64,000 bases of DNA, taken from contig CAYMGE010000014.1 of the NCBI GenBank assembly GCA_964389925.1, forward strand, positions 1 to 64,000, written 5' to 3'. The stretch comes from CALECP01 sp964389925. Lineage in GTDB: Bacteria; Chloroflexota; Anaerolineae; Promineifilales; Promineifilaceae. The notes below the pieces were generated by a model. That model was given only the letters and a program-made list of their open reading frames with translations. It made no database searches and was not told where the DNA came from. Position numbers and translations under genes: made by a program. Of this stretch, positions 54,876 through 63,643 are shown one piece after another (the first letter of the stretch is position 1; each line of letters starts with the position of its first letter).

Positions 54876-56798
54876 ATGATTAGTGCAAATAGCAACTGGA
54901 ACTCGATGATAAAAGATGCGTGGCGAACATATCGGAACGAGGCCGAATTATGTCAAGTTGGGCTGGCACAGACAGACCTTGCAAAAGCATGTCTTTTGGA
55001 TGGCGACAAGACAATTCACAAGCACTTTGGTGTGCAGGCTATTCTATTATGGTCACTGTCGCAATTGGAGAAAAAAGGTTCAAAGACAAGGCGAAACCAA
55101 GCCAAAGTCTTAAAATTGCGTTATGTAGACGGAGAAACTGTGAGTTACGTTGCGAACGATTTAGACCGACCTATAAGCACGGTGAAAACGCAGCAGCGAA
55201 CAGGGATACAACAAACAGCGAAAATTCTCAAGCAAGAACGTTTGGAAAAACAAGAGGTAGAATGGTATCGGTCGAAAAGCATTGAGCTTCGTATCAAGGA
55301 TAGAACGGAGGCCGAAAGAAATCTCTTGTGCTTTCTGGCTGTCTTCCGCCACGTCGTCCCATTGCATGTGACGGTTTCGGCCGAAGAGATCATCTTTCAA
55401 CCCTATGCGCGGACGCTGCAACAGGCCAACTTATTGCGACAAACGGCCGATGGGCTTGAGCTACATCCAGACGTTCGGGGCATCGTCATAGGACTAGCGC
55501 CACCACAAACAATACTTGGCAATCATAAAATCGCAGCACGTTTTTATGAACGCGAGAAGGAGATTGGTGAAGCAATTTATCATTGGCAACAAGCGGGGAA
55601 TCAGGCAAAAGCTGCCGACCTGTTGTTGTCACAGGCCGCACAGTTGGGAACTGGTGAGGTGTTGGCATTGCTCAATAACTTTGATCGGTCAAAGTTGCCA
55701 CGCGATAGATGGGCGCAACTACAACTCTTACATGGGCAGGTGATTGAACAATCAAAAAGGGAAAATCAGTCACTTGATGAGGCCATTGAACTGTATGAAG
55801 ATGCGTTAAGCGCAAATGATTCCCTGATTCAGGCAGAGGCATGTTATCGACTAGCATACGCATATCAGCGACGTGATGTGCAAATGGCATTGACTCACTA
55901 TACATCGGCCGAACAGCTTCTGACAGAACCAACGGCGCAGTTAGGCCAACAGCTATTAGCCAATGTGCATATCAGGCGAGCGTGGATTTACATTGACCAA
56001 TTGCCAGACGAGGCGTTAGCGAGGCGAGAGTTGGAGGCGGCCGAAAAATACCTGAGCTTGAATGAAGATGATAGCTGGCTACAACTGCGCTCTGATTGGC
56101 ATAGCGCATGGGGAGAGTTCTTTGTCTCACATCGGCAAGCAAAAGAGGCAGAGATGGCGCGGTATCAGGCATGGTTGCTGGCACGTCGCGCAGGGGACGT
56201 GACGCGCACAATTAAGGCGGGTTACAATTTGGGTTGCGTCTATCTACAATTAGCGCGTTTTCCGGAGGCTTATCGCTTTTTGCTAGAGAGCCAAGCATTG
56301 GCACAGGAAGCCGGCAACCAGCGCATGGTGGCTGTGTGTGACAAAACGCTGGGTGCTTATCATGTTTTGAACGGGGAACAGTATTCGGCCGCCTTGCCAC
56401 TTTACCAACAAGCGTATACCCATTTCAAGCAGAGCGGAAATACATTTTGGCTGGCCTCAACCTGCTATGATTTGGCTGAGAGTTCAATCATGTTGGGAAA
56501 ATCAAAAGCAGCGTTGACGTTTTTGGAGGAGGGGAGTCAGCTTGTCGAAGCAAAAACGGCGTTAGGGGAGGCGTTTGAGGAGTTAAGAAAGCGGTTTTTG
56601 GAGTTATCGGCCGAACTCACCCAACGTCAACGCGAAATTCTGCACTATGCTCGTACCCATGATGGCATCAAAAAACGCACCTGCCGCGATTTGCTCGACA
56701 TTAGCGACCGCCAAGCGCTACGCGAACTTTCAGTCCTCGTCGAGCGCGGTCTTTTGCGCCGAACAGGTCGCGGACGAGCAACACGTTACGTCATCTAG
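54876..56798 (+). CDS. TPR regulator with helix-turn-helix at both ends
   Basis: A 640-residue protein. The N-terminus has a sigma-region-4-like helix-turn-helix (RYVDGETVSYVANDLDRPIS, TVKTQQRTGIQQTAK). The middle (about residues 215-560) is a run of TPR-type helices (IAARFYEREKEIGEAIYHWQ, GCVYLQLARFPEAYRFLLES), as in STAND/MalT-like regulators but without an ATPase domain. The C-terminus is a winged helix (RTCRDLLDISDRQALRELSV). Divergent to the surface cluster and the best local candidate for its control. AGGAGA lies nine bases before the ATG. Confidence 0.78.
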   Translation: MISANSNWNSMIKDAWRTYRNEAELCQVGLAQTDLAKACLLDGDKTIHKHFGVQAILLWSLSQLEKKGSKTRRNQAKVLKLRYVDGETVSYVANDLDRPISTVKTQQRTGIQQTAKILKQERLEKQEVEWYRSKSIELRIKDRTEAERNLLCFLAVFRHVVPLHVTVSAEEIIFQPYARTLQQANLLRQTADGLELHPDVRGIVIGLAPPQTILGNHKIAARFYEREKEIGEAIYHWQQAGNQAKAADLLLSQAAQLGTGEVLALLNNFDRSKLPRDRWAQLQLLHGQVIEQSKRENQSLDEAIELYEDALSANDSLIQAEACYRLAYAYQRRDVQMALTHYTSAEQLLTEPTAQLGQQLLANVHIRRAWIYIDQLPDEALARRELEAAEKYLSLNEDDSWLQLRSDWHSAWGEFFVSHRQAKEAEMARYQAWLLARRAGDVTRTIKAGYNLGCVYLQLARFPEAYRFLLESQALAQEAGNQRMVAVCDKTLGAYHVLNGEQYSAALPLYQQAYTHFKQSGNTFWLASTCYDLAESSIMLGKSKAALTFLEEGSQLVEAKTALGEAFEELRKRFLELSAELTQRQREILHYARTHDGIKKRTCRDLLDISDRQALRELSVLVERGLLRRTGRGRATRYVI

Positions 56799-56802
56799 GA
56801 AA

Positions 56803-56850
56803 TGCGACGAACGAAGTCTCTTTGAGGAACTTCGTTCGTCGCAAAATTTT
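56803..56850 (+). terminator. Terminator after the TPR regulator
   Basis: Fifteen-base arms TGCGACGAACGAAGT and ACTTCGTTCGTCGCA, then AAATTTTT. Confidence 0.85.
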
Positions 56851-56951
56851 TACCAATCCTCTGTCTGATCTTTTGTGATTCTAGGCACGACAACCGCGAT
56901 CACCATAATAATGAAAAATAGAATGAAAAATGCCCAGCCAATAACTTCCAT
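56850..56951 (-). CDS. 33-residue single-span membrane protein
   Basis: A short gene with a strong ribosome site (TAAGGAGCATTCAAT before the ATG). It encodes MEVIGWAFFILFFIIMVIAV then VVPRITKDQTEDW: one TM helix and a charged tail. No family is recognised. It sits between a terminator and a heptamer repeat. Confidence 0.6.
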   Translation of the reverse strand: MEVIGWAFFILFFIIMVIAVVVPRITKDQTEDW

Positions 56952-56969
56952 ATTGAATGCTCCTTAGAA

Positions 56970-57047
56970 GTGGCTAGTGAGTAGTGGTTAGTGGCTAGTA
57001 AGAGTTGAAGTTTTCTTAACTAGCAACTAGCAACTAGCAACTAGCAA
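56970..57047. repeat. Heptamer repeat element at the 3' end of purH
   Basis: Four tandem ACTAGCA units (57019-57046) face GTGGCTAGT/GTGGTTAGT units (56970-56999) across an 18-base spacer, forming a large hairpin. The last unit contains the stop codon and final Cys codon of the purH gene. Confidence 0.8.
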
Positions 57048-57619
57048 CGACTCAGATAATCCGCAATTGCCGTGTCGTAATCGCGGGTGTGTTGAAATGC
57101 TTTGAGTGCGAGGGCGCGGCGGGTTGGTGCGTCGATGGCGTGATTGGCGCGGAGTTGGTCGAGGATTTGGGGATAATCGGCCGAATCCACCACTACCGCC
57201 ACCCGCGCAAAGTTTTTCGCTGCCGCTCGCAACAACGTCACGCCCCCAATGTCGATCTGTTCAACCGCCTCTGCCAGCGTCACGCCAGCTTGGGCAACTG
57301 TCTGCTCAAACGGGTAGAGATTACAGACAACGAGATCGATCATCTCGATTCCTTGCGCTGCCAAATCAGCCCGATCTCGCTCGCTGTTCTGCGCCAAGAT
57401 GCCACCATGTACGGCGGGGTGGAGCGTTTTAACACGCCCACCCAATATCTCAGGCGCACCGGTCATTTCCGCCACTGACGTTACAGGCAATCCTGCCTCA
57501 CGCAGCAGTCGTGCTGACCCACCACTGGCGATCAGTTCCCAACCCATGCTCACCAATACTCGCCCAAAATCGGCGAGTCCTGTTTTGTCGTATACAGATA
57601 AAATTGCTCGTCTACTCAT
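57041..57619 (-). CDS. purH: N-terminal PurH domain only (IMP cyclohydrolase), truncated
   Basis: A 192-residue protein. It holds the complete MGS-like IMP cyclohydrolase domain: ILSVYDKTGLADFGRVL, LIASGGSARLLREAGLPV, EILGGRVKTLHPAVHGGIL, DLVVCNLYPFEQTV and IDIGGVTLLRAAAKNFARV. A normal PurH has over 500 residues and continues into the AICAR formyltransferase domain; here the frame stops two codons after the conserved AIADYL, exactly in the ACTAGCA repeat. Either the repeat insertion cut the gene and the domain survives alone, or the formyltransferase is encoded elsewhere. No second half is seen in the window. Confidence 0.85.
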   Translation of the reverse strand: MSRRAILSVYDKTGLADFGRVLVSMGWELIASGGSARLLREAGLPVTSVAEMTGAPEILGGRVKTLHPAVHGGILAQNSERDRADLAAQGIEMIDLVVCNLYPFEQTVAQAGVTLAEAVEQIDIGGVTLLRAAAKNFARVAVVVDSADYPQILDQLRANHAIDAPTRRALALKAFQHTRDYDTAIADYLSRC

Positions 57620-57692
57620 TTCGTGAAATTTACCACGAATGGAATGGTGTGACTAGCAATGGGCATTCATGTTGATGGTTGTCAATGCAAAA

Positions 57693-57917
57693 GAGTGCAT
57701 TTCATTTGAGCAAAAGATGAAGGGATATAACATGTAGGGGCTAGGTAAACGGCGCATGATTTCGATAAAAGCACAAGCCAACGCCGTTTATCTCGCCCCG
57801 TTTGAGCGATGCGCCACAAAAGGGGCGAGACAAACGGCATGAACATCATGATAATGATAGACTGCACACCGTTTGCCTAGCCCCTACCCACACGTTTTAC
57901 TGATTTGAAATGCACTC
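57693..57917. repeat. MITE-like double-hairpin element, copy 2
   Basis: Outer arms GAGTGCATTTCA (57693-57704) and TGAAATGCACTC (57906-57917). Inside, hairpin one is TAGGGGCTAGGTAAACGGCG against CGCCGTTTATCTCGCCCC (57735-57799), hairpin two GGGGCGAGACAAACGGC against ACCGTTTGCCTAGCCCCTA (57822-57886). The TAGGGG and CCCCTA ends also pair with each other. It fills most of a 375-base intergenic stretch between purH and the GluR0-like gene. Confidence 0.8.
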
Positions 57918-57957
57918 AATGCAAAATTGCGAAGGATACTATAGATTAAGTTCAAAT

Positions 57958-57978
57958 GGTCGGATTGCCAATCCGACC
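57958..57978. repeat. REP-like hairpin before the GluR0-like gene
   Basis: Ten-base arms GGTCGGATTG and CAATCCGACC around one base, ending 16 bases before the start codon and just ahead of its AGGAG ribosome site. Confidence 0.65.
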
Positions 57979-57994
57979 TACACAGGAGTTAGGT

Positions 57995-59047
57995 ATGCGA
58001 GGATTGCTGGTTTGCTTGGTCTTATTTGCAATTATTTTTGTCGGGCGGCAATCGGTATTTGGACAGAATGAGCCGCTAGTGGTGGCAATTCGGCCGATTG
58101 AACCATTTGTCATCCCCACCAATGCAGGTTATGGTGGCTTTAGCATTGAGTTGTGGGAAGCAATTGCAAGTGATTTGGAAGTTGAGTTTACATATCTTGA
58201 AGTTGGAACAGTCCAAGATATGTTGGAAGCTGTTGAGACAGGAGCAGCCGATGTCGCTATTGGCAACATCAGCATCACGGCCGAACGAGAGGAACGCATC
58301 GACTTCTCCCACTCGATGTTTAATTCTGGGTTGCAAATTTTGACGCTCTCTCGTTCAGGTGACTCTATCATCAACACATTTCGCTCCATCTTTTCACCAC
58401 TCATGTTACGGGTTCTAGGCGTTGGCCTCATCATTTTACTCATTGTCGCCCACATCATTTGGCTCATTGAGCGGCACGAGAACTCTGACTTTCACCAAGA
58501 CTATTTGCATGGAATTGCGGAAGCCCTCTACTGGTCGGTTGTGACGTTGACGACGGTTGGGTATGGCGATAAGGTGACGAAGAAACCACTCGGCCGACTC
58601 ATAACCATTTTGTGGATGCTGGCGAGCGTCGTTCTCATCTCCTATTTCACAGCAGCAGCCACAACCTCTCTAACTGTCAATGCGTTGAACAGCAGGATTA
58701 GTGATCCAAGCGATTTGGGCAACAAACGAATCGGAACATTGGCGGGGACAACATCGGCCGATTATCTGACCACACGTGGCCTCAGCTTCTATCCTTATGA
58801 TGACATTCCAAGCGCAATTACTGCGCTTTCAGACGGTATAATCGAAGCAGTTGTCTATGATGCGCCTGTTTTAGAATATCATGCTACTCGGTCAGGCAAT
58901 AGACGACTACAGTTAGTTGAACCTATTTTTCAAACGGAAGATTACGGTATCGTCGTCGCCAATGGCAGCAGTTTGCGAGACCCAATCAATCAAGCCTTGC
59001 TCCTCCTGCGCGAATCTGGTCGTTTCATAGATTTACAACTGCCCTAG
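57995..59047 (+). CDS. GluR0-like ligand-gated potassium channel
   Basis: A 350-residue protein. Signal peptide (residues 1-23), first lobe of a periplasmic amino-acid-binding domain (RPIEPFVIPTNAGYGGFSIE, AADVAIGNISITAEREERID), TM1 (about 138-157), pore helix with potassium filter TLTTVGYGD (184-192), TM2 (about 201-221), then the second binding lobe (RIGTLAGTTSADYL, AVVYDAPVLEY). The order of lobe, pore and lobe is that of prokaryotic ionotropic glutamate receptors such as GluR0. The start at 57995 has AGGAG; the frame from 57956 only adds the REP hairpin. Ligand unknown. Confidence 0.9.
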   Translation: MRGLLVCLVLFAIIFVGRQSVFGQNEPLVVAIRPIEPFVIPTNAGYGGFSIELWEAIASDLEVEFTYLEVGTVQDMLEAVETGAADVAIGNISITAEREERIDFSHSMFNSGLQILTLSRSGDSIINTFRSIFSPLMLRVLGVGLIILLIVAHIIWLIERHENSDFHQDYLHGIAEALYWSVVTLTTVGYGDKVTKKPLGRLITILWMLASVVLISYFTAAATTSLTVNALNSRISDPSDLGNKRIGTLAGTTSADYLTTRGLSFYPYDDIPSAITALSDGIIEAVVYDAPVLEYHATRSGNRRLQLVEPIFQTEDYGIVVANGSSLRDPINQALLLLRESGRFIDLQLP

Positions 59048-59155
59048 AATAACATTACAACTCTCTTAAACGCTAGAATTCAACTGCGTAAATCGGGTTC
59101 AATAGGTGAATAACGTTGCGAGATGTTGAGTTGCAAAGACTTTACACTGACAACT

Positions 59156-59614
59156 ATGGAAAACCATTACACTGATAAAATCAGCGATTACGTTTTGGGG
59201 ATGTTGGACTCGGCCGACATTCCCCACCTAGAAAAACACGCACAGTGCTGTGAGACATGCCGCACCGCTATCGCGCAGGAGCGGCAACTGTTGGCACAAA
59301 TTAGCGCGACATTTACCGTCATGCCACAGCCAACACACGCTCGCTTGATGCGGCTGATGCCCGCACCGCCAACAGCACGCCGCACGTTCAATCAAGCGTG
59401 GCAACGCGCCGTGACCGTGATGGCGATGGCAATCTTTCTGTTGATTGGCGGATTTACGTTGCGGCCGAATGGCTCAACACCCATCATTGCCAGCCCTGCC
59501 CCGTCGATGGTCGCACTCACGGCAACGGTGACAACGGCCGCGCCAACTTCTACACCAACGCAATTAGCACAAGGCGTGTTTGTCACGCCAGTTCCCAAAC
59601 CTGATGGGTATTAA
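59156..59614 (+). CDS. Membrane-spanning ZAS-type anti-sigma-like protein
   Basis: A 152-residue protein. The N-terminal zinc signature HAQCCETC (H-x3-C-x2-C) sits in a helical ZAS domain (ISDYVLGMLDSADIPHLEKH). One TM segment (AVTVMAMAIFLLIGGFTL) leads to a short Pro/Thr-rich outer tail. This is the layout of anti-sigma factors that sense the envelope, but no sigma-factor gene adjoins it. Start at 59156 chosen for fit to the family. Confidence 0.75.
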   Translation: MENHYTDKISDYVLGMLDSADIPHLEKHAQCCETCRTAIAQERQLLAQISATFTVMPQPTHARLMRLMPAPPTARRTFNQAWQRAVTVMAMAIFLLIGGFTLRPNGSTPIIASPAPSMVALTATVTTAAPTSTPTQLAQGVFVTPVPKPDGY

Positions 59615-59628
59615 GAAATAAAACGACT

Positions 59629-59680
59629 TAGGGGCATAGCGTGCTATGCCCTAGAATTGGCGCAACACGTTGCGCCCCTA
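59629..59680. repeat. REP-like double hairpin before the Agl23-like gene
   Basis: Hairpins GGGGCATAGC/GCTATGCCC and GGCGCAAC/GTTGCGCC lie between TAGGGG and CCCCTA ends that pair with each other, the same architecture as the MITE-like elements in smaller form. It ends five bases before the next start codon. Confidence 0.65.
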
Positions 59681-59685
59681 CCATC

Positions 59686-62600
59686 ATGACACAAGCAACG
59701 ATAAAAGAACCCCGTCAACAAAACCTGCTCGGCCGACCGCTAGCAAGCGTCTTAGCAATGGATTGGGAAAAGGCCATCTACATCGCCTTTATTTTGATCG
59801 CCATCATCTCGCGCTTTTACATGGTCGGTGATCGTGTTGTGAGCCACGATGAGAGCCTGCACACACAATATAGCTGGCAGTTTTACAATGGAGATGGCTT
59901 TCAGCATACGCCATTGATGCACGGCCCGTTTCTGTTTCACATCACGGCAGCCTCATTCTGGCTATTTGGTGACAGCGATTTCACGTCGCGCATTCCCGTC
60001 GCTCTGTTTGGCGTGATACTGGTCGTGATGCCATACTTTTTACGGCAGTGGTTGGGTAAAAAGGGCGCACTCTTCGCCAGTTTCCTGCTGCTCATCTCCC
60101 CCTACACCGTCTACTACTCGCGCTATATCCGCCACGATATTTACGTCATCGTTTTTGCGATGGTGACGTTCATCGCCACCGTTCACTATCTGCGAACGCG
60201 ACAGGAGTATCTGCTCTGGTGGTTCGCGGCCGGCGTATCGATGATGTTCACGATCAAAGAGGTGTCGTTTATGTACGTCGCCATCTTTGGCAGCTTTTTA
60301 GTGTTGCGTCTGTTGGCGCGAGTCTTTACAGCGACGTGGTTTTATGATCGCTGGAAAGAGACAAAAGGGCTGTTTGCATTGTTGGCACTGGCTGCTGTCA
60401 TTCTGATAGCAGGCTTGAGCGGCAGCGCGATTTTTGGCTCCGAAGAAGGGGGAGCGGAAGGTGAGGTAGCGGTTGCGGCCGATCCGTTAACAGAAGGGGC
60501 AGGCGGACTCTCGGCCGTCGCCACGTCAATAGATTCGCTCACAAAAGGGATACAGGTCATTGGGCTGTTGGGGCTGGGCATTATGCTGTTTGTGATTGCC
60601 AACCGGCTCAAGAAACAGCTTCAACGCTACCCAGAATTTGACATCATTGTGCTATACGTGACGCTCGTTTTGCCGACAATGACGGCGTTTATCGTCTCAC
60701 GCTTCGGGGTCGATGCACGTGATTACACGATGCCTCACTGCTCATTGACGCTGACAGACGGCACGCCATTGACGGGCTGGCGTTATGCGGCCGAATGGGT
60801 CACAAACGGACAGTGTTGGGGCGCGTTTATCTCATCACCTGTCTTTATGTCAGGTGGCATCTTGATTGCCTTGTTAATTGTAAGCGTCGCGGTTGGTCTG
60901 TGGTGGGGCGGCCGACGTTGGTTTGTGCCAGCCATCATTTTCCATGTGCTGTTCGCGCTGTTTTATACGTCGCTTTTCACCAACCCAGGTGGCTGGTTGA
61001 GCGGCATGATCGGCTCGCTCGCCTACTGGCTTGAGCAACAGGGGGTTGAGCGCGGCAGTCAGCCCGACCATTACTACATTTTTGTGACGACATTCTATGA
61101 ATTTTTGCCAATTTGGTTGTCATTCTTGGCAGTCGGTTTGTGGCTCAAAATGCGGAATGTGGGCAAGTCAGTTGGCTTTTGGATTCAGGCATTATTTGTG
61201 GCGTTTATCGCTTATCAATTTACAACATGGCTGTTCAATCGGCCGAATGCCCCCACAGACTCCCTCTCTCTCACTGCAAATCTGCTCATCCTCATCGTTG
61301 TCCTTGCCGCCGTCGCCGCTCAATACATGATACGTTTCCGTGATGATGCCCCCGACTGGCTGCACGCCAGCGCACGCTGGATCCTGCTAGCCGCCGTCAT
61401 TGCGCTCTCTGTCGGGATCGCCAATCTGCCGTTCAAAGCCACAACTGTCATCGACGACGCGGGACTTGAACAGCTCAGTCAGACAAGTCTGCCCGGTGTT
61501 CTCGCCGTCTTCATCGTGCTGGGGGCAGCAATCGTCTACTTCTTCATGCTGCGACCACCACAAGCAGACGCGGCGACCACAAAAGTAGCATGGCACACTC
61601 GGCTAGAGATAGAGGAACTGTTTGGCTTTATTCCTTATGTCATCTGGTGGATGGTGCTGAATTGGGTGATCTACACGTGGGCTGGCGAGAAGATGCCGTG
61701 GCTGAGTACGCACATTGTCATCCCGACTGCACTTATCGCAGGCTGGTATTTGAACAAGCGATTGAAAGAGATTTCAACACGAGAATTATTGAGTCAAAAG
61801 TCGCTGGCCTTGATCGGCACGACGATGGTGTTGCTGCTGGCGCTCTTCTTTAGTTTGCAGACAGCCTTGCTCGATGTTGAATTTGGTGGGGCGAAGACGT
61901 TGACAAATTTGACGGGGTTGAATGTGTTGATCGGCCGAGTCGCCCTCATCGTCATCCCCGCCGCACTCCTTCTGCGCCACCTGACCCGCGATGCAGATCG
62001 CGCCACAATTAGCCGTAGCTGGCTGTTCGCTGGCTTCATCTTGCTTACCGCGCTGACGATTCAGTTCACTTACCAAGCCAACTATCTCAACGGCGATTAC
62101 GCAAACGAGTTCCTCGTCTATGCACACGGCAGCCCCGCGACCAAAAAGCAGGTGATGGCGCAAATCGACGAAATTTCGATGCGCTTGGAGGGGGATAAGT
62201 CAATGCGCGTTTCCTTCGATAACAAGTCGTCTTGGCCTTACTATTGGTATCTACGCGACTACAACAATCAGCACTTCTTTGGCGAGAACCCCGACGCGAG
62301 CATCGCCGATTCCCCCGTCATCTTGGCTGGCAGCGACAAATGGGACACCATTGAAAATATCGTGCGTGATGATTACGTTCACAATACCTATCACTATATC
62401 TGGTGGCCGATGGAGGAGTATCGCAACCTATCGTGGGACGCACTCTATGGGGTCAATCGCAACGCGACACAGGAGCGCGGTTTGGGCAGTCGGGAGGTGC
62501 GCCAAGCGATGTGGGACATCTTCATGCACCGCGACTACGCAAAGTTTGGCGAGGTATTTGGCGGGACGTACACCGAAGGGCAATGGCCTCTACGCGCCGA

Positions 62601-63588
62601 TTTGCGCCTCTATATTCGCCGTGATGTGCTGGCGAGCTTGTGGGACAGTGGCCTACAGGTTGCCAACTACACACCGCCTGTCGATCCTTATGCGGCCGGA
62701 GAAGTATTCCCTACCGCCGTACAGTCATTTGGTGATGGCTCGCTCAATGCACCGCGTAACGTGACGGTTGCCAACGGGCGCGTCTACGTCGCAGATACCA
62801 ATAATCATCGTGTTCAGGTCTATGACCAAGCAGGAACATTTGCGTTTGGAATTGGTGAATTTGGTGCGGGGCCGGGCCAGTTTAACGAGCCGTGGGGGAT
62901 GACGGCCGATGAAGAACATCTCTACGTCGCCGATACGTGGAACGGGCGCATCCAGAAGTTCACGCTCGATGGGGAATTTGTCACAGCGTGGGGAACGTTT
63001 GAAATTCCAGCAGAAGGAGAAACGGGCGAGCTTAAGTTTTATGGCCCTCGTTCAGTCACGCTATTGGGCAATGACCAGCTTGCAATTATGGACACGGGCA
63101 ACCATCGTATCCAGATTACCACGCGCAACGGCGACTATGTTTCCCAAGTCGGCAGCAATGGATTTGATTTGGGGCAGTTTAGCGAGCCTGTGGGGATTAT
63201 CTCGGCCGAAAACGGCTCCATCTACGTCGCAGAAGCGTGGAACCGTCGTGTGCAGGTGCTTTCCTCCGACTTGCAGCCGCTCTACGACATCCCAATTGAC
63301 GCATGGGAGGGCAACTCGCTCGACAACAAGCCGTACATTGCGGCCGATCCCAGCGGCCAACTCTACGTGACCGATCCAGAAGGTAGTCAGATATTGATCT
63401 TTAATTCAGCGGGCGACTATGTGGGGCGGTTCGGCCGATATGGAACCGACCTATCCTCCTTCAACCTACCAACGGGCATCTCAATTGACGATGCTGGCAA
63501 CGTCTACGTCGCGGACACCAACAACGGGCGCATTCTCAAATTTGCGCCGCTTGAGCTGGTTGGTGGCTCGGCCGAGAGCGCACCCTAA
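59686..63588 (+). CDS. Agl23-like GT-C membrane protein fused to NHL repeats
   Basis: A 1300-residue protein. The first 850 residues hold about 17 TM segments and open with RFYMVGDRVVSHDESLHTQY (the acidic loop of the TIGR03663/Agl23-type GT-C fold), with SRYIRHDIYVIVFAMVTFIA after it. A soluble domain follows (about 850-1010), then six NHL-type blades of the form GPRSV-LLG-NDQLAIMDTGNHRIQ and GSIYVAEAWNRRVQV (about 1015-1290), a beta-propeller. Such proteins are thought to work in lipid-linked oligosaccharide transfer or flipping. The propeller should lie outside the cell. Confidence 0.85.
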   Translation: MTQATIKEPRQQNLLGRPLASVLAMDWEKAIYIAFILIAIISRFYMVGDRVVSHDESLHTQYSWQFYNGDGFQHTPLMHGPFLFHITAASFWLFGDSDFTSRIPVALFGVILVVMPYFLRQWLGKKGALFASFLLLISPYTVYYSRYIRHDIYVIVFAMVTFIATVHYLRTRQEYLLWWFAAGVSMMFTIKEVSFMYVAIFGSFLVLRLLARVFTATWFYDRWKETKGLFALLALAAVILIAGLSGSAIFGSEEGGAEGEVAVAADPLTEGAGGLSAVATSIDSLTKGIQVIGLLGLGIMLFVIANRLKKQLQRYPEFDIIVLYVTLVLPTMTAFIVSRFGVDARDYTMPHCSLTLTDGTPLTGWRYAAEWVTNGQCWGAFISSPVFMSGGILIALLIVSVAVGLWWGGRRWFVPAIIFHVLFALFYTSLFTNPGGWLSGMIGSLAYWLEQQGVERGSQPDHYYIFVTTFYEFLPIWLSFLAVGLWLKMRNVGKSVGFWIQALFVAFIAYQFTTWLFNRPNAPTDSLSLTANLLILIVVLAAVAAQYMIRFRDDAPDWLHASARWILLAAVIALSVGIANLPFKATTVIDDAGLEQLSQTSLPGVLAVFIVLGAAIVYFFMLRPPQADAATTKVAWHTRLEIEELFGFIPYVIWWMVLNWVIYTWAGEKMPWLSTHIVIPTALIAGWYLNKRLKEISTRELLSQKSLALIGTTMVLLLALFFSLQTALLDVEFGGAKTLTNLTGLNVLIGRVALIVIPAALLLRHLTRDADRATISRSWLFAGFILLTALTIQFTYQANYLNGDYANEFLVYAHGSPATKKQVMAQIDEISMRLEGDKSMRVSFDNKSSWPYYWYLRDYNNQHFFGENPDASIADSPVILAGSDKWDTIENIVRDDYVHNTYHYIWWPMEEYRNLSWDALYGVNRNATQERGLGSREVRQAMWDIFMHRDYAKFGEVFGGTYTEGQWPLRADLRLYIRRDVLASLWDSGLQVANYTPPVDPYAAGEVFPTAVQSFGDGSLNAPRNVTVANGRVYVADTNNHRVQVYDQAGTFAFGIGEFGAGPGQFNEPWGMTADEEHLYVADTWNGRIQKFTLDGEFVTAWGTFEIPAEGETGELKFYGPRSVTLLGNDQLAIMDTGNHRIQITTRNGDYVSQVGSNGFDLGQFSEPVGIISAENGSIYVAEAWNRRVQVLSSDLQPLYDIPIDAWEGNSLDNKPYIAADPSGQLYVTDPEGSQILIFNSAGDYVGRFGRYGTDLSSFNLPTGISIDDAGNVYVADTNNGRILKFAPLELVGGSAESAP

Positions 63589-63643
63589 CGCTGTATGGAT
63601 AAACACACTGGCTCATCCTAAGTCCTTAATCAAAAGTAATCGG

